Shown here in pieces: positions 26,067 through 34,735 of a stretch of DNA of 64,000 nt. The notes beneath the pieces were generated by a model. That model saw only the letters and a list, made by a program, of their open reading frames with translations. It was not told where the DNA came from and made no database searches. The position numbers and the translations under genes were made by a program. Position 1 is the first letter of the stretch, and each line of letters starts with the position of its first letter. Origin of the DNA: an uncultured Eggerthellaceae bacterium (GTDB lineage: Bacteria > Actinomycetota > Coriobacteriia > Coriobacteriales > Eggerthellaceae); assembly GCA_949840905.1 (NCBI GenBank), contig CATKXW010000009.1, forward strand, positions 1 through 64,000, in the 5' to 3' direction.

Positions 26067-27557
26067 GTGAAGCCCCGCTGGCTCGATATCTCCTTCGCCG
26101 CCCGCATCACGCTGGCGTTCGCTGCCATCGCCGCGATGACGGTGCTGGTGGCTGTCGGCGTCATATCTTTGGCGTGGCAGCAGTACTTCCGCTCCTACAC
26201 CGCCGATAACATGCAGACCATGGCCAGCAACACGGCGCTGCGCATCGCCACGGTGTACGAGCAGGCAGGCACCCTTGATGATAAGGACGTCACGCGCCCG
26301 GCTGAGCAGGCTGTGGACATGACCAGCGGCATCGGCATTCGCGTGGTCGACCTCGACGGGAACACCGTGTACGACTCGTCGCTGGTGGGCAGCCAAAGCG
26401 ATGGAGTGCAGAAGTCCATGGAGCCGAACGATCCGGAGCAGATGGCGTATGCCAACATCATGGTGAACAACCATGCGGTGGGCAGCGTGCATCTGTGGGT
26501 GTACGGATCGGACACGCTCATGCGTCAAAGCGACGTGGAGCTGCTGAACAACTCCTATCGCGCGGTGCTGGTCGCCGCGGTGGCGTCCATCATATTAGCG
26601 TCGCTTCTGGGCTATCTGTTCGCTCGCACGCTGGTGAAGCCCATCGTGCGCATGACCAAGACGGCTACCGCCATCAAGGAAGGCGACCTGTCGGCTCGCA
26701 CCCACCTGCACGGCGATGACGAGATCGCGCGCCTGGGCGAGACCTTCGATGCCATGGCTGATTCGGTGGAGAAGGATCGCGAGCTGGAGCGGCGCCTGAC
26801 CACGGACGTGGCCCATGAGCTGCGCACGCCGCTGATGGCCATCCAAGCTACGGTGGAGGCCATGATAGATGGCGTCTACATCGCTGACGAGGAGCGGCTG
26901 AATACCGTGAACTCCGAGGTGCAGCGCCTCTCGCGCCTGGTGGATGCGCTGTTGCGCCTCTCGCGCTTGGAGAATCGCACCACTCCCATGAAGCAAGAGG
27001 TGGTGGATGTGGGCGAGCTGATCGAGAAGGTGGTCAGCTCCCATGCCATGTTCATCAACGAATCGGGCCTGTCGCTGTCCTACGAGGCGCAGCGGAAGGT
27101 GCTGGTGAAGGGCGATGCCGACATGATCCGCCAAGCGGTGGCGAACCTCATATCCAACGCCGTGCGCTACACCCCTGATGGGGGCCATATCGACGTGCGC
27201 GTGCGCAAAGACGACATCGCGGCCGCCATCTCGGTGCGCGATACCGGCATCGGGCTTTCCAAGGAAGAGGCCCGCATGGTGTTCTCGCGCTTCTGGCGCG
27301 CCGATTCGGGTCGCAACCGCGAGAACGGTGGTCTGGGCGTGGGCCTGGCTGTGGTGAAGGAGATAGTGGAGCGCCACGGCGGTTGGGTATCGGTGGAAGG
27401 CGAGCGGGACAAGGGCGCCTGCTTCACCATCCACATCCCGCTGTACAAACCTGAGCTGGACGAGAACAACCCGCGCCTCACCCGTGCCAACGTGCGTCAG
27501 ATCCGCAACTCCCAACGCTTGCTCGATCGCGAGCGTCGCAAGAGCCAGACGTTCTAG
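26067..27557 (+). CDS. sensor histidine kinase
   Basis: A 496-residue membrane kinase. TM1 is about residues 14-35, an extracellular sensor of about 120 residues (IGIRVVDLDGNTVYDSSLVG) follows, and TM2 is about 165-188. HAMP starts at RTLVKPIVRMTKTATAIKEGDLSARTH. The dimerisation/phospho-acceptor motif is TTDVAHELRTPLMAIQATVE with His250. The ATPase boxes are N (NLISNAVRYTPDGG), G1 (VRDTGIGLSKEE), F (FSRFWRADSGRNRENGG) and G2 (GLGVGLAVVKEIVERHGG). The GTG start at 26067 has only a poor ribosome site, so translation may be coupled to the regulator. The C-terminal tail of about 35 residues is basic. Confidence 0.92.
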   Translation: MKPRWLDISFAARITLAFAAIAAMTVLVAVGVISLAWQQYFRSYTADNMQTMASNTALRIATVYEQAGTLDDKDVTRPAEQAVDMTSGIGIRVVDLDGNTVYDSSLVGSQSDGVQKSMEPNDPEQMAYANIMVNNHAVGSVHLWVYGSDTLMRQSDVELLNNSYRAVLVAAVASIILASLLGYLFARTLVKPIVRMTKTATAIKEGDLSARTHLHGDDEIARLGETFDAMADSVEKDRELERRLTTDVAHELRTPLMAIQATVEAMIDGVYIADEERLNTVNSEVQRLSRLVDALLRLSRLENRTTPMKQEVVDVGELIEKVVSSHAMFINESGLSLSYEAQRKVLVKGDADMIRQAVANLISNAVRYTPDGGHIDVRVRKDDIAAAISVRDTGIGLSKEEARMVFSRFWRADSGRNRENGGLGVGLAVVKEIVERHGGWVSVEGERDKGACFTIHIPLYKPELDENNPRLTRANVRQIRNSQRLLDRERRKSQTF

Positions 27558-27686
27558 CGTCGGCCTCGGCGCCGTTGTCGCCTCCCCTCTGTTGCGGCGG
27601 CAGGGGGTTCGTCGTGAGCGGCGCTCGTCGCGGTCTCGGCTGCTCGCGCTCCTTTCCGCTCTCGCCTTTGGAGGACGTTCGGAGGA

Positions 27687-27718
27687 CGTTCGGCCACCGA
27701 ACGCACCGCTTCCGGTGC
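27687..27718 (+). terminator. two adjacent hairpins upstream of iorA
   Basis: CGTTCGG-CCA-CCGAACG (27687-27703) is followed directly by GCACCG-CTTC-CGGTGC (27703-27718). An 11-bp tandem repeat GGAGGACGTTC (27670-27691) feeds into the first stem. There is no T run. They may end the kinase transcript, or act as an anti-readthrough element before the ior promoter. Confidence 0.35.
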
Positions 27719-27760
27719 ATCGCGATGGCCTTCGTTGCCTCTCGGGTCGATCTGCGGGAT

Positions 27761-27766
27761 TACAAT
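27761..27766 (+). promoter_or_regulatory. -10 box of the ior operon
   Basis: TACAAT followed by GGAGGC. With a start near 27773 the ATG at 27765 would be upstream of the transcript, which supports the TTG start for iorA. Confidence 0.45.
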
Positions 27767-27809
27767 GGAGGCTACTGATATAAGTAGGAGGGCGAGGGAA
27801 GAGGCTCTT

Positions 27810-29750
27810 TTGGCACAGCGATTGTTGATGGGCAACGAGGCGTTCGCCCATGGGGCGCTGGAGGCGGGAGTGCGCGTGGTGGCAGGGTATCCCGGCACGC
27901 CGTCTTCGGAGCTGATCGAGACGGTGGCGAAGCTGCACGGCGAGGGCAGCGCTCATGGGGTGCACGTGGAGTGGTCCACCAACGAGAAGGCGGCCTTGGA
28001 GGTGGCAGCAGGAGCCTCCATGGCGGGGGCGCGAGTGCTGTTCACCTGCAAGCAGGTGGGCTTGAACGTGGCCAGCGACGCGCTTTTGTCGTTGGCGTAC
28101 GTGGGCGCGCGCGGCGGCTGCGTGCTGTTCGTAGCCGACGACCCGGGTCCCATCTCCAGCCAGACCGAGCAGGACACCCGCCGATTCGCGGCCTTCGCGA
28201 AGGTGCCGGTGCTCGATCCTTCCACGCCCGAAGAGGGCTTCGCCATGATGAAGGAGGCCTTCGAGCTCTCGGAGCGCTATGGCACGCCGGTCATCGTGCG
28301 ACCCACTACGCGCATCTGCCATGCTTCCACGTTCTTCGACGTGGCCGAGGAGACCCACGCCCGGCCTGCGCCGGCCGAAGGATTCGAGAAGGATCCACGC
28401 TGGGTCATCTTCCCGAAGCGCTCGTTCGAAGCTCATGGTGAGATCAACGAACGGCTGCCCCGCATCGCGAGCGATCCAACCTTCACCCGGTTCACGGTGG
28501 TCGAAGAGGTGCCGGGCGAGGGGGAGCGGCCGACCGTGGCCATCGTGGCCTGCGGGGTCTCGGCTGCCTACGGGCGCGAAGCGCTCGCTGCTCTTCAGCG
28601 GCGTGCTGCTGAAGAGGGCATGGAGCTGCCGCCCTATCGCTTCATAGCGGTGGGCTCGCCCTATCCCTTCCCGGCCGACCTCATGGAGCAAGAGCTGGAA
28701 GGCATCGAGCGCGTCATCGTGTTCGAAGAGCTCGATCCGGTGGTGGAAGAGGAGCTGTTGAAGCTGGCCGGCGCACGGCATCTTCCCTATGCGGTGCTCG
28801 GGAAGCTGACCGGGGATGCGCCCGACCGCGGCGAGAATGCCAGCGACGTCATCCGTGAATGCCTCCTGCGCTTCTTCGCGACGGAAAGCCCTGACCTGGC
28901 CTCATGGGCTGCCGCCTTGCAGCCCGAGACGCTCCGCTTCGAGGGTCCTTTGCCCGTCCGGCCGCCGGTGCTGTGCGCAGGATGCCCCCATCGCGGTAGC
29001 TTCTATGCTGTGAAGCGGGCGTTGAAGGAGCTGAGCAAGCAGGCGGAGCGCGCGGGAGAGCCGGCGGTCCAAGCCGTGCTATGCGGCGACATCGGCTGCT
29101 ATACGCTGGGCAACGCCGCGCCGCTCGATGCGGTGGACACCTGTCTGTGCATGGGTGCGGGCATCACCATGGCCCAAGGCCTCGCGGTGGTCGAGCCGCA
29201 GAAGAAGCACGTGGCGTTCGTGGGCGACTCCACGTTCTTCGCCAGTGCCCTCACTGGCATCGCCAACGCGGTCTATAACGGCCATGACGTCACCTTCGCC
29301 ATCCTCGACAACGCGACCACGGCCATGACCGGCTCCCAGCCTCATCCAGGCACCGGCCTCACCCTCATGGGCGAGCGCCGTGCGCCGATCGTCATCGAAG
29401 GGGTGCTAGAGGCCCTCGGCGTGGAGCGCATCCGCATCGTGGATCCCCTCGATACCGATGCATCCATCGAGGCTGCGCGCGACTGCCTCGCCTTCGCGGG
29501 GCCGGCTGCCATCATATTCCGCTCGCCCTGCATCCAGATCGTGGCACCGGAAGAGCCGCTGAGCATCGACCCTGTGACCTGCACCGGCTGCAAGCGCTGC
29601 ATCACGCAGATCGGCTGTCCTGCTATCGGCTTCGACGGCACGGTGGCCTTCATAGACGCGAGCCTGTGCGTCGGCTGCGGTCTGTGCGTGCCGGTGTGCC
29701 CGTTCGGTGTCATCGGCGCTGTGGGCGATGGGAAAGGGGAGAGCGCATGA
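27810..29750 (+). CDS. iorA: indolepyruvate ferredoxin oxidoreductase, alpha subunit
   Basis: IorA oxidatively decarboxylates arylpyruvates (indole-, phenyl-, hydroxyphenylpyruvate) to aryl-acetyl-CoA and reduces ferredoxin; it requires anaerobic conditions. The 646 residues show the N-terminal pyrimidine domain (RLLMGNEAFAHGALEAGVRVVAGYPGTPSSE), the ThDP-binding region (CPHRGSFYA, CGDIGCYTLG, GDSTFFASALTGIANAVYN) and two C-terminal [4Fe-4S] sites (CTGCKRCITQIGCP and CVGCGLCVPVCPFG). The TTG start at 27810 has GAAGAGG 5 nt upstream and matches the family N-terminus. Its stop overlaps iorB (ATGA). Confidence 0.92.
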   Translation: MAQRLLMGNEAFAHGALEAGVRVVAGYPGTPSSELIETVAKLHGEGSAHGVHVEWSTNEKAALEVAAGASMAGARVLFTCKQVGLNVASDALLSLAYVGARGGCVLFVADDPGPISSQTEQDTRRFAAFAKVPVLDPSTPEEGFAMMKEAFELSERYGTPVIVRPTTRICHASTFFDVAEETHARPAPAEGFEKDPRWVIFPKRSFEAHGEINERLPRIASDPTFTRFTVVEEVPGEGERPTVAIVACGVSAAYGREALAALQRRAAEEGMELPPYRFIAVGSPYPFPADLMEQELEGIERVIVFEELDPVVEEELLKLAGARHLPYAVLGKLTGDAPDRGENASDVIRECLLRFFATESPDLASWAAALQPETLRFEGPLPVRPPVLCAGCPHRGSFYAVKRALKELSKQAERAGEPAVQAVLCGDIGCYTLGNAAPLDAVDTCLCMGAGITMAQGLAVVEPQKKHVAFVGDSTFFASALTGIANAVYNGHDVTFAILDNATTAMTGSQPHPGTGLTLMGERRAPIVIEGVLEALGVERIRIVDPLDTDASIEAARDCLAFAGPAAIIFRSPCIQIVAPEEPLSIDPVTCTGCKRCITQIGCPAIGFDGTVAFIDASLCVGCGLCVPVCPFGVIGAVGDGKGESA

Positions 29751-30352
29751 TCGACATCCTGTTGGCGGGCGTGGGCGGCCAGGGCACCGTGCTGGCAGCC
29801 AAGCTGCTGGCGAGCGCGGCTGCTTCGAAGGGCTGGAAGGTGCGCACGGCCGAGACCATCGGCATGGCCCAACGCGGCGGCTCGGTCACCTCTCATGTGC
29901 GCATGGGCTGTCAAGGCGAGGCGGTGTTCGCTCCGCTGCTCACGCCCGGTACGGCCGACCTCATCGTGGCGTTCGAGCCGGCCGAGGCTGCCCGTGCGCT
30001 GCCATATCTCGCACCTGACGGGCTGTTGGTCACTGCTAGCAGCGCGCTGCAGCCGGTCACGGCGGCGCTATCGGCGCAGCCTTACACGGCGATCGCCGTT
30101 CTCGACGATGTGCGCGCCGCCCTGGCGAGCCAAGCGCCCGAGGCTGCTTTCCTGGTGGTGGAAGAGGCTCCCATCTTGGAGAAGGTGGGAGCTTCGCGTG
30201 CTCTGAACGTGGTGCTGCTGGCGAGCGCTCTCGCCCAAGGCCGCGTGCCGATCTCCATCGAGGAGCTAAAAGAGGCGGTGAGCGCCTGCGTGAAGCCCCG
30301 CTTCGTCGCCATGAACCTCGAGGCCATCGACCTCGCTTGCGTGTCCGAATGA
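29747..30352 (+). CDS. iorB: indolepyruvate ferredoxin oxidoreductase, beta subunit
   Basis: A 201-residue gamma-type subunit of the 2-oxoacid:ferredoxin oxidoreductase family (POR_N/gamma fold). MIDILLAGVGGQGTVLAAKLLASAA is the conserved CoA-side motif, then TAETIGMAQRGGSVTSHVR, LIVAFEPAEAARALPYL and the C-terminal helix region VVLLASALAQGRV. ATG 29747 overlaps the iorA stop, so the subunits are translationally coupled. GGGGAGAG precedes it. Confidence 0.92.
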   Translation: MIDILLAGVGGQGTVLAAKLLASAAASKGWKVRTAETIGMAQRGGSVTSHVRMGCQGEAVFAPLLTPGTADLIVAFEPAEAARALPYLAPDGLLVTASSALQPVTAALSAQPYTAIAVLDDVRAALASQAPEAAFLVVEEAPILEKVGASRALNVVLLASALAQGRVPISIEELKEAVSACVKPRFVAMNLEAIDLACVSE

Positions 30353-30353
30353 C

Positions 30354-30359
30354 TATAAT
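30354..30359 (+). promoter_or_regulatory. -10 box of the aryl-CoA ligase gene
   Basis: TATAAT begins one base after the iorB stop, 42 nt before the ligase ATG. It gives the ligase its own promoter in addition to any readthrough. Confidence 0.45.
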
Positions 30360-30401
30360 GGGCCTTGAGCCACCGAATCGTCGCGAAGAAAGAAGCATCC
30401 C

Positions 30402-31637
30402 ATGCAGATGACCCCCGAGCAGCTCTCCCTCGTCACCGAAGAGCTGGCCACGCTGAAAGAGCGCTCGCCCTTCTACGCCGAGAAGCTCTCCGCCGTCGAT
30501 CTGGGAGACGTGAAGACCCAGGCCGACTTCGAGAAGCTGCCCTTCACCGAGAAGGCCGATCTGCGCGCAGCCTATCCGTTGGGGCTGGCCGCGGTGCCGG
30601 CGGAGCGCATCGTGCGCATCCATAGTTCGTCAGGCACCACCGGCACGCCGGTCATCATCCCCTACACCCAAAAGGACGTGAACGACTGGGCCATCCAGTT
30701 CGCGCGCTGCTACGAGATGGCGGGCATCACCCGCGAGGACCGCATCCACATCACGCCCGGTTACGGCCTGTGGACCGCCGGCATCGGCTTTCAGTTGGGG
30801 GCCGAGCTGCTGGGTGCCATGGCCATCCCCATGGGTCCGGGCAACACCGACAAGCAGCTGAAGATGATGGAGGATCTGGGCTCGACGGTGCTGGGAGCCA
30901 CCTCTTCTTACGCGCTGCTGTTAGCCGAAGAGATCGCCGAGCGGGGCATTCGCGACCGTCTGCGCCTGCGCAAGGGCGTCATCGGCAGCGAGCGCTGGGG
31001 CGAGAAGATGCGAAACCGCATCCAGAACGAGCTGGGCATCCAGATCTACGACATCTACGGCCTGACCGAGATATACGGCCCCGGCATCGGCATATCGTGC
31101 GATGAGCATGCCGGCATGCACATCTGGGACGATTACGTGTACATAGAGGTGGTCGATCCTGACAGCGGTGCTCCGCTGCCCGATGGGGAAGTGGGCGAGC
31201 TGGTGCTGACCACGCTGCAGAAGGAGGGCGCACCGCTCATCCGCTATCGCACCCATGATCTCACGCGCATCATTCCCGGCACCTGCGCTTGCGGCTCGCG
31301 CCACCCGCGCATCGACACGCTGGTGGGTCGCACCGACGACATGTTCAAGGTGAAGGGCTGCAACATGTTCCCCGCCCAGGTGGAAGAGGTCATCAAGATC
31401 ACTAACGGCACCAGCTCCGAATATCAGGTGATGATCGAGAACATCTCGGGCAAGGACATCCTCACCGTGCTGTTCGAGACCGAGCTAGTGGGCGAGGAGA
31501 AGAGCCGTTGCGAGGAGGAGCTGGCCACCATCTTCAAGGCGAAGCTGGGCTGCACCCCTGATGCCAAGGGCGTCCCTTTGGGCGAGCTGCCACGTTCCGA
31601 GAAGAAGACCAAGCGCATCTTCGATAGCCGCTATTAG
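30402..31637 (+). CDS. paaK: phenylacetate--CoA ligase (PaaK-type AMP-forming)
   Basis: A 411-residue ANL-superfamily enzyme. The P-loop is HSSSGTTGTPVIIPYT, followed by GYGLWTAGIGFQLGAE, DIYGLTEIYGPGIG (adenine/acyl site), GELVLTTLQKEGAPLIRYRTHDL, GRTDDMFKVKGCNMFP and the C-terminal Lys motif PRSEKKTKRIFDSR. It links an arylacetate to CoA with ATP or, run backwards, could recover ATP from arylacetyl-CoA. Directly behind iorAB, the fermentative direction (arylacetyl-CoA to arylacetate plus energy capture) is an attractive inference. No ring-oxygenase paa genes are present, consistent with an anaerobe. Confidence 0.9.
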   Translation: MQMTPEQLSLVTEELATLKERSPFYAEKLSAVDLGDVKTQADFEKLPFTEKADLRAAYPLGLAAVPAERIVRIHSSSGTTGTPVIIPYTQKDVNDWAIQFARCYEMAGITREDRIHITPGYGLWTAGIGFQLGAELLGAMAIPMGPGNTDKQLKMMEDLGSTVLGATSSYALLLAEEIAERGIRDRLRLRKGVIGSERWGEKMRNRIQNELGIQIYDIYGLTEIYGPGIGISCDEHAGMHIWDDYVYIEVVDPDSGAPLPDGEVGELVLTTLQKEGAPLIRYRTHDLTRIIPGTCACGSRHPRIDTLVGRTDDMFKVKGCNMFPAQVEEVIKITNGTSSEYQVMIENISGKDILTVLFETELVGEEKSRCEEELATIFKAKLGCTPDAKGVPLGELPRSEKKTKRIFDSRY

Positions 31638-31715
31638 GCCTGTGCTCGTCGTAGGTCGACAGCGCGCTCGCTTCCCGTCAGCTGCGGGAAACCCACATAG
31701 CGCGGTATTCGTCCG

Positions 31716-31743
31716 TTGCAAACAGGGGCCCTTGTTGTACAAT
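31716..31743 (+). promoter_or_regulatory. ftsZ promoter
   Basis: TTGCAA (31716-31721), 16-bp spacer, TACAAT (31738-31743). This is one of the few promoters in the window with both hexamers. Transcription would begin near 31750, giving a leader of about 58 nt. Confidence 0.6.
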
Positions 31744-31769
31744 TGGGCAGAATGTATGCATGCGTGGAT

Positions 31770-31789
31770 TCGTGGCTGACGAGCCACGA
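31770..31789 (+). promoter_or_regulatory. hairpin in the ftsZ leader next to the ribosome site
   Basis: TCGTGGCT-GACG-AGCCACGA is a perfect 8-bp stem with a 4-base loop, ending 3 nt before the GGAGG ribosome site. It may tune ftsZ translation or mRNA stability. Confidence 0.6.
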
Positions 31790-31807
31790 TAGGTGGAGGA
31801 AGAACAG

Positions 31808-33013
31808 ATGCCAAACTATACGAGCGATTCGCTGGCGGTCATCAAGGTAGTCGGCGTGGGCGGGGGCGGCACCAATGCCGTGAACCGCATGGTGGAAGCG
31901 GGGGTGCGCGGCGTGGAGTTCATCGCCGTGAACACCGATAGGCAGGCGCTTCTCATGTCCGATGCCGATGTGACCATCCATATCGGCGAAGAGCTCACCC
32001 GCGGCCTGGGCGCCGGCGCGAACCCCGAGGTGGGTTGCCAGGCGGCCGAAGAGAGCCGCGCGGAGCTGCGCAACGCGCTGGCCGAGGCCGACATGGTGTT
32101 CGTCACTGCCGGCGAAGGCGGCGGCACGGGCACGGGCGCGGCCCCCATCGTGGCCGAGATCGCCCGTGAGGAGATAGGCGCGCTCACGGTGGGCATCGTC
32201 ACCAAGCCCTTCACATTCGAAGGGCGCCTCCGTCGCAATCAGGCCGAGCAGGGCATCGAGCTGCTCGCTCAAAAGGTCGATACGCTCATCATCATCCCCA
32301 ACGATCGTCTGCTCGAGATCGTCGACAAGAAGACCTCCATGGTCGATGCGTTCCGCATCGCTGACGATACGCTGCGTCAGGGCATCCAGGGCGTCACCGA
32401 CCTCATCACCATCCCAGGCCTCATCAACCTCGACTTCGCAGACATCCGTACCGTCATGAAGGATGCAGGCACGGCCATGATGGGCATCGGCGTGTCCTCC
32501 GGCGAGAACCGGGCTCTCGACGCTGCCCAGCAAGCGACCAGCTCCAGCCTGCTCGAAACATCCATCCAGGGCGCTTCGCGCGTGCTGTTCTCCATCGCTG
32601 GCGGTCCTGACCTCACCCTCACCGAGGTGTCTGAGGCGGCGCGCACCGTCGAGGCGTGTGCCGATGACAACGCCAACATCATCTATGGCCAGATCATCGA
32701 CGAGGCCATGCGCGATGCTGTGCGCATCACCGTCATCGCCACCGGTTTCAAGAACCAGCCGGCCCAGTCGGCCATGGACTTCGGCCTGCCGCCGCTGACC
32801 AGCTCGCGCAATCGCCAAGACCTGTTCGCCTCCACCACCGAGTCTTCGGCGGGCATGGCTTCCGCCGCAGCGGCTCCGTCCATGGGAGGCTATGGCAGCA
32901 CCATGGCGCAGCCCGCACCCACGCCGGCCCCGGTCACCTACAGCTCTTCTGCGAGCAACAATCGCTTCGCCGACGAGGACTACATCCCTGACTTCCTGAA
33001 GCGTCAGCACTAA
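31808..33013 (+). CDS. ftsZ: cell division protein FtsZ
   Basis: FtsZ is the GTP-dependent tubulin homologue that forms the division ring. The 401 residues show [15 protein letters not shown]-type nucleotide site ([15 protein letters not shown]), the tubulin signature [10 protein letters not shown], the T5/T7 loop regions ([22 protein letters not shown]), a flexible S/A/P-rich linker (about 330-385) and the C-terminal interaction peptide [13 protein letters not shown] 31808 has GGAGG at 8-nt spacing; a GTG at 31793 is the alternative. It heads the pgeF-yggS-sepF-proC-yggT-divIVA cluster, the same order as in Firmicutes and Actinobacteria. ftsA/ftsQ are not upstream. Confidence 0.97.
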   Translation: MPNYTSDSLAVIKVVGVGGGGTNAVNRMVEAGVRGVEFIAVNTDRQALLMSDADVTIHIGEELTRGLGAGANPEVGCQAAEESRAELRNALAEADMVFVTAGEGGGTGTGAAPIVAEIAREEIGALTVGIVTKPFTFEGRLRRNQAEQGIELLAQKVDTLIIIPNDRLLEIVDKKTSMVDAFRIADDTLRQGIQGVTDLITIPGLINLDFADIRTVMKDAGTAMMGIGVSSGENRALDAAQQATSSSLLETSIQGASRVLFSIAGGPDLTLTEVSEAARTVEACADDNANIIYGQIIDEAMRDAVRITVIATGFKNQPAQSAMDFGLPPLTSSRNRQDLFASTTESSAGMASAAAAPSMGGYGSTMAQPAPTPAPVTYSSSASNNRFADEDYIPDFLKRQH

Positions 33014-33038
33014 GCGACGGAGAGCGGGAGAGGGGGGC

Positions 33039-33965
33039 GTGTTGCGCCCTGCGGCCAAAGGAAGGGAAGACGGACCGACGTCGATGGCTGACACCAAAGA
33101 GACACCGCCCTCATCGCTGCCGCTCCCTACGCTAATACCCTCTGATCATCCGACGCTCGACCTGCTCACCGACAACGCGCTCGCCGATCACCTCGGTGTG
33201 CGCGTTGCTTTCTCCGGCCGCTCCGGCGGTGTGAGCACGGGTGCGGAAGGAGCGTTCGCCAGCCTGAACCTGGGGGCTCATGTGAACGACGACGTTGCGT
33301 GCGTGAGCGAGAATCGCCGGCGATTGCTGCGGGCGTTCTGCGATGATGAAGAGATGCGCCTGGTGGTGCCCACCCAGGTGCACGGCACCGATGTGGTGCT
33401 GGTGGAGCCGGAGGCGAAAGAGGAAGCTATCGCCCGGGCTGAGGAGGCGGCCGATGCTGTGGCCGTGGCATCGATGGTGGACGATGTGGCGGTGCTGCTA
33501 TGCTTCGCCGATTGCGTGCCGCTGATAGTGGCATCCCCCAGCGGTGCCTATGCGGTGGCCCACGCCGGATGGCGGGGCGCCTATGGCGGCATCGCGAGCG
33601 GCACGGTGCGCACGCTGGCAACAGCGGATGTGGCTCGCGGGATCTTCTCCTCCGTCGAGGAGGCTGCGGCGGCTTACAACGTGTATCGCGGCCCTTACAT
33701 CCATAGCGAGTGCTTCGCGGTGGGCCACGACGTCCGCGCGCGGTTCGTGGAGCGTTTCGGCGAGAGATGCGCTCCCGATGCCGAGCATGTGGACCTGGGG
33801 GCTGCGCTCGACGTCGATCTGCAGCGCTGTGGCGTGACCGCGGAGCGCATAGCCGATGCCGAGCAGTGCACCCTGTGCCATAATGGAAGGTACTTCTCCT
33901 ACCGCGCCCAGAACGGCGTGTGCGGGAGACATGGAGCCTTGGCGCTGCGGGAGCGTCCCTGCTAG
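33039..33965 (+). CDS. pgeF: peptidoglycan editing factor / laccase-domain protein (YlmD, PgeF)
   Basis: A DUF152 (Cu-oxidase_4) protein of about 308 residues. Zinc/copper-site motifs are VPTQVHGTDVV (His), CFADCVPLIVAS (Cys), AVAHAGWRGAYGGI (His) and a final CTLCHNGRYFSYR. Relatives hydrolyse mis-incorporated amino acids from UDP-MurNAc or act on purine nucleosides. GTG 33039 is used because GGGAG lies 8 nt upstream; ATG 33084 is a credible alternative, since residues before it are not conserved. There is an insertion of about 25 residues near GIFSSVEEAAAAYNVYRG. It is in the ftsZ cluster. Confidence 0.88.
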   Translation: MLRPAAKGREDGPTSMADTKETPPSSLPLPTLIPSDHPTLDLLTDNALADHLGVRVAFSGRSGGVSTGAEGAFASLNLGAHVNDDVACVSENRRRLLRAFCDDEEMRLVVPTQVHGTDVVLVEPEAKEEAIARAEEAADAVAVASMVDDVAVLLCFADCVPLIVASPSGAYAVAHAGWRGAYGGIASGTVRTLATADVARGIFSSVEEAAAAYNVYRGPYIHSECFAVGHDVRARFVERFGERCAPDAEHVDLGAALDVDLQRCGVTAERIADAEQCTLCHNGRYFSYRAQNGVCGRHGALALRERPC

Positions 33966-34014
33966 GGAGGGGCGGTCTTGACCGCGAGAGACTGGAACGG
34001 AAGCGAAGGGAGCT

Positions 34015-34713
34015 ATGGCGGATACGCTGGCACAACGATATGACGAGGTCCTCGCGTCGGTACGCGCGGTATGCGCAGAGGTTGGGCGGTCTGCCGAAGA
34101 GGTGCGCCTCATCGCTGTGTCGAAGACCGTCGGGCCGGAGGCCATCCGCGAGGCTATCGCTGCTGGCGCTCGTGATCTGGGCGAGAACCGCCCCGATCGC
34201 ATCGTGGAGATGGCGGGGCTGTTCCCTGAGCAACGTTGGCATTTCATCGGTAACATCCAGTCGCGGCGCATTCCCGACATCGTAGGGGCTGCTGCGCTCA
34301 TCCATTCCCTCTATCAGGTGCGCCACGCTGAGAAGATAGATGCGGCAGCCGCCGCTCTCGGCAAGGTGCAAGACGTGCTCATCGAGGTGAACGTCTCGGG
34401 GGAGGAGTCCAAGAGCGGCGTTACGCCGAAGGAGGCGCAGCTGTTGGTAGAGCAGTGCGCGGCGTTGCCCCATGTGCGCGTGCGCGGTCTGATGACCATG
34501 GCACCGCAGGGCGACGCGCAGCGGGCTCGGGAATGCTTCGAGGATCTGGCCGCACTGGCGGCGAGCATCCGTGCGGCATTGCCGAGCGATAAGGCCGCGG
34601 CCTTCTGCGAGCTTTCCATGGGCATGAGCGAGGATTGGCCGCAAGCCATCGCGGCAGGGGCCACCATGATACGGGTCGGACGCGCCATATTCAGCGACGC
34701 GTTCTCGGCATAG
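34015..34713 (+). CDS. YggS/PLPBP-family pyridoxal-phosphate homeostasis protein
   Basis: A 232-residue fold-type III PLP-binding protein without known catalysis that maintains vitamin B6 balance. Lys of LIAVSKTVGPEAI is the PLP lysine. GENRPDRIVEM, WHFIGNIQSRRIPDIV, VNVSGEESKSGV and the phosphate-site motif ELSMGMSEDWPQAIAAGATMIRVGRAIF complete the signature. GAAGGGAG sits before the ATG. Position between pgeF and sepF matches YlmE in the classical division cluster. Confidence 0.93.
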   Translation: MADTLAQRYDEVLASVRAVCAEVGRSAEEVRLIAVSKTVGPEAIREAIAAGARDLGENRPDRIVEMAGLFPEQRWHFIGNIQSRRIPDIVGAAALIHSLYQVRHAEKIDAAAAALGKVQDVLIEVNVSGEESKSGVTPKEAQLLVEQCAALPHVRVRGLMTMAPQGDAQRARECFEDLAALAASIRAALPSDKAAAFCELSMGMSEDWPQAIAAGATMIRVGRAIFSDAFSA

Positions 34714-34735
34714 GAACGCCAAAAGGAGGCATCTT

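Noticed and set aside
26595-28781. Long open frame on the minus strand across the kinase and iorA
   Set aside because: It is antisense to two clearly recognisable genes, has His/Arg/Gly-rich shadow composition and no family motif. Long antisense frames are expected at this GC content.
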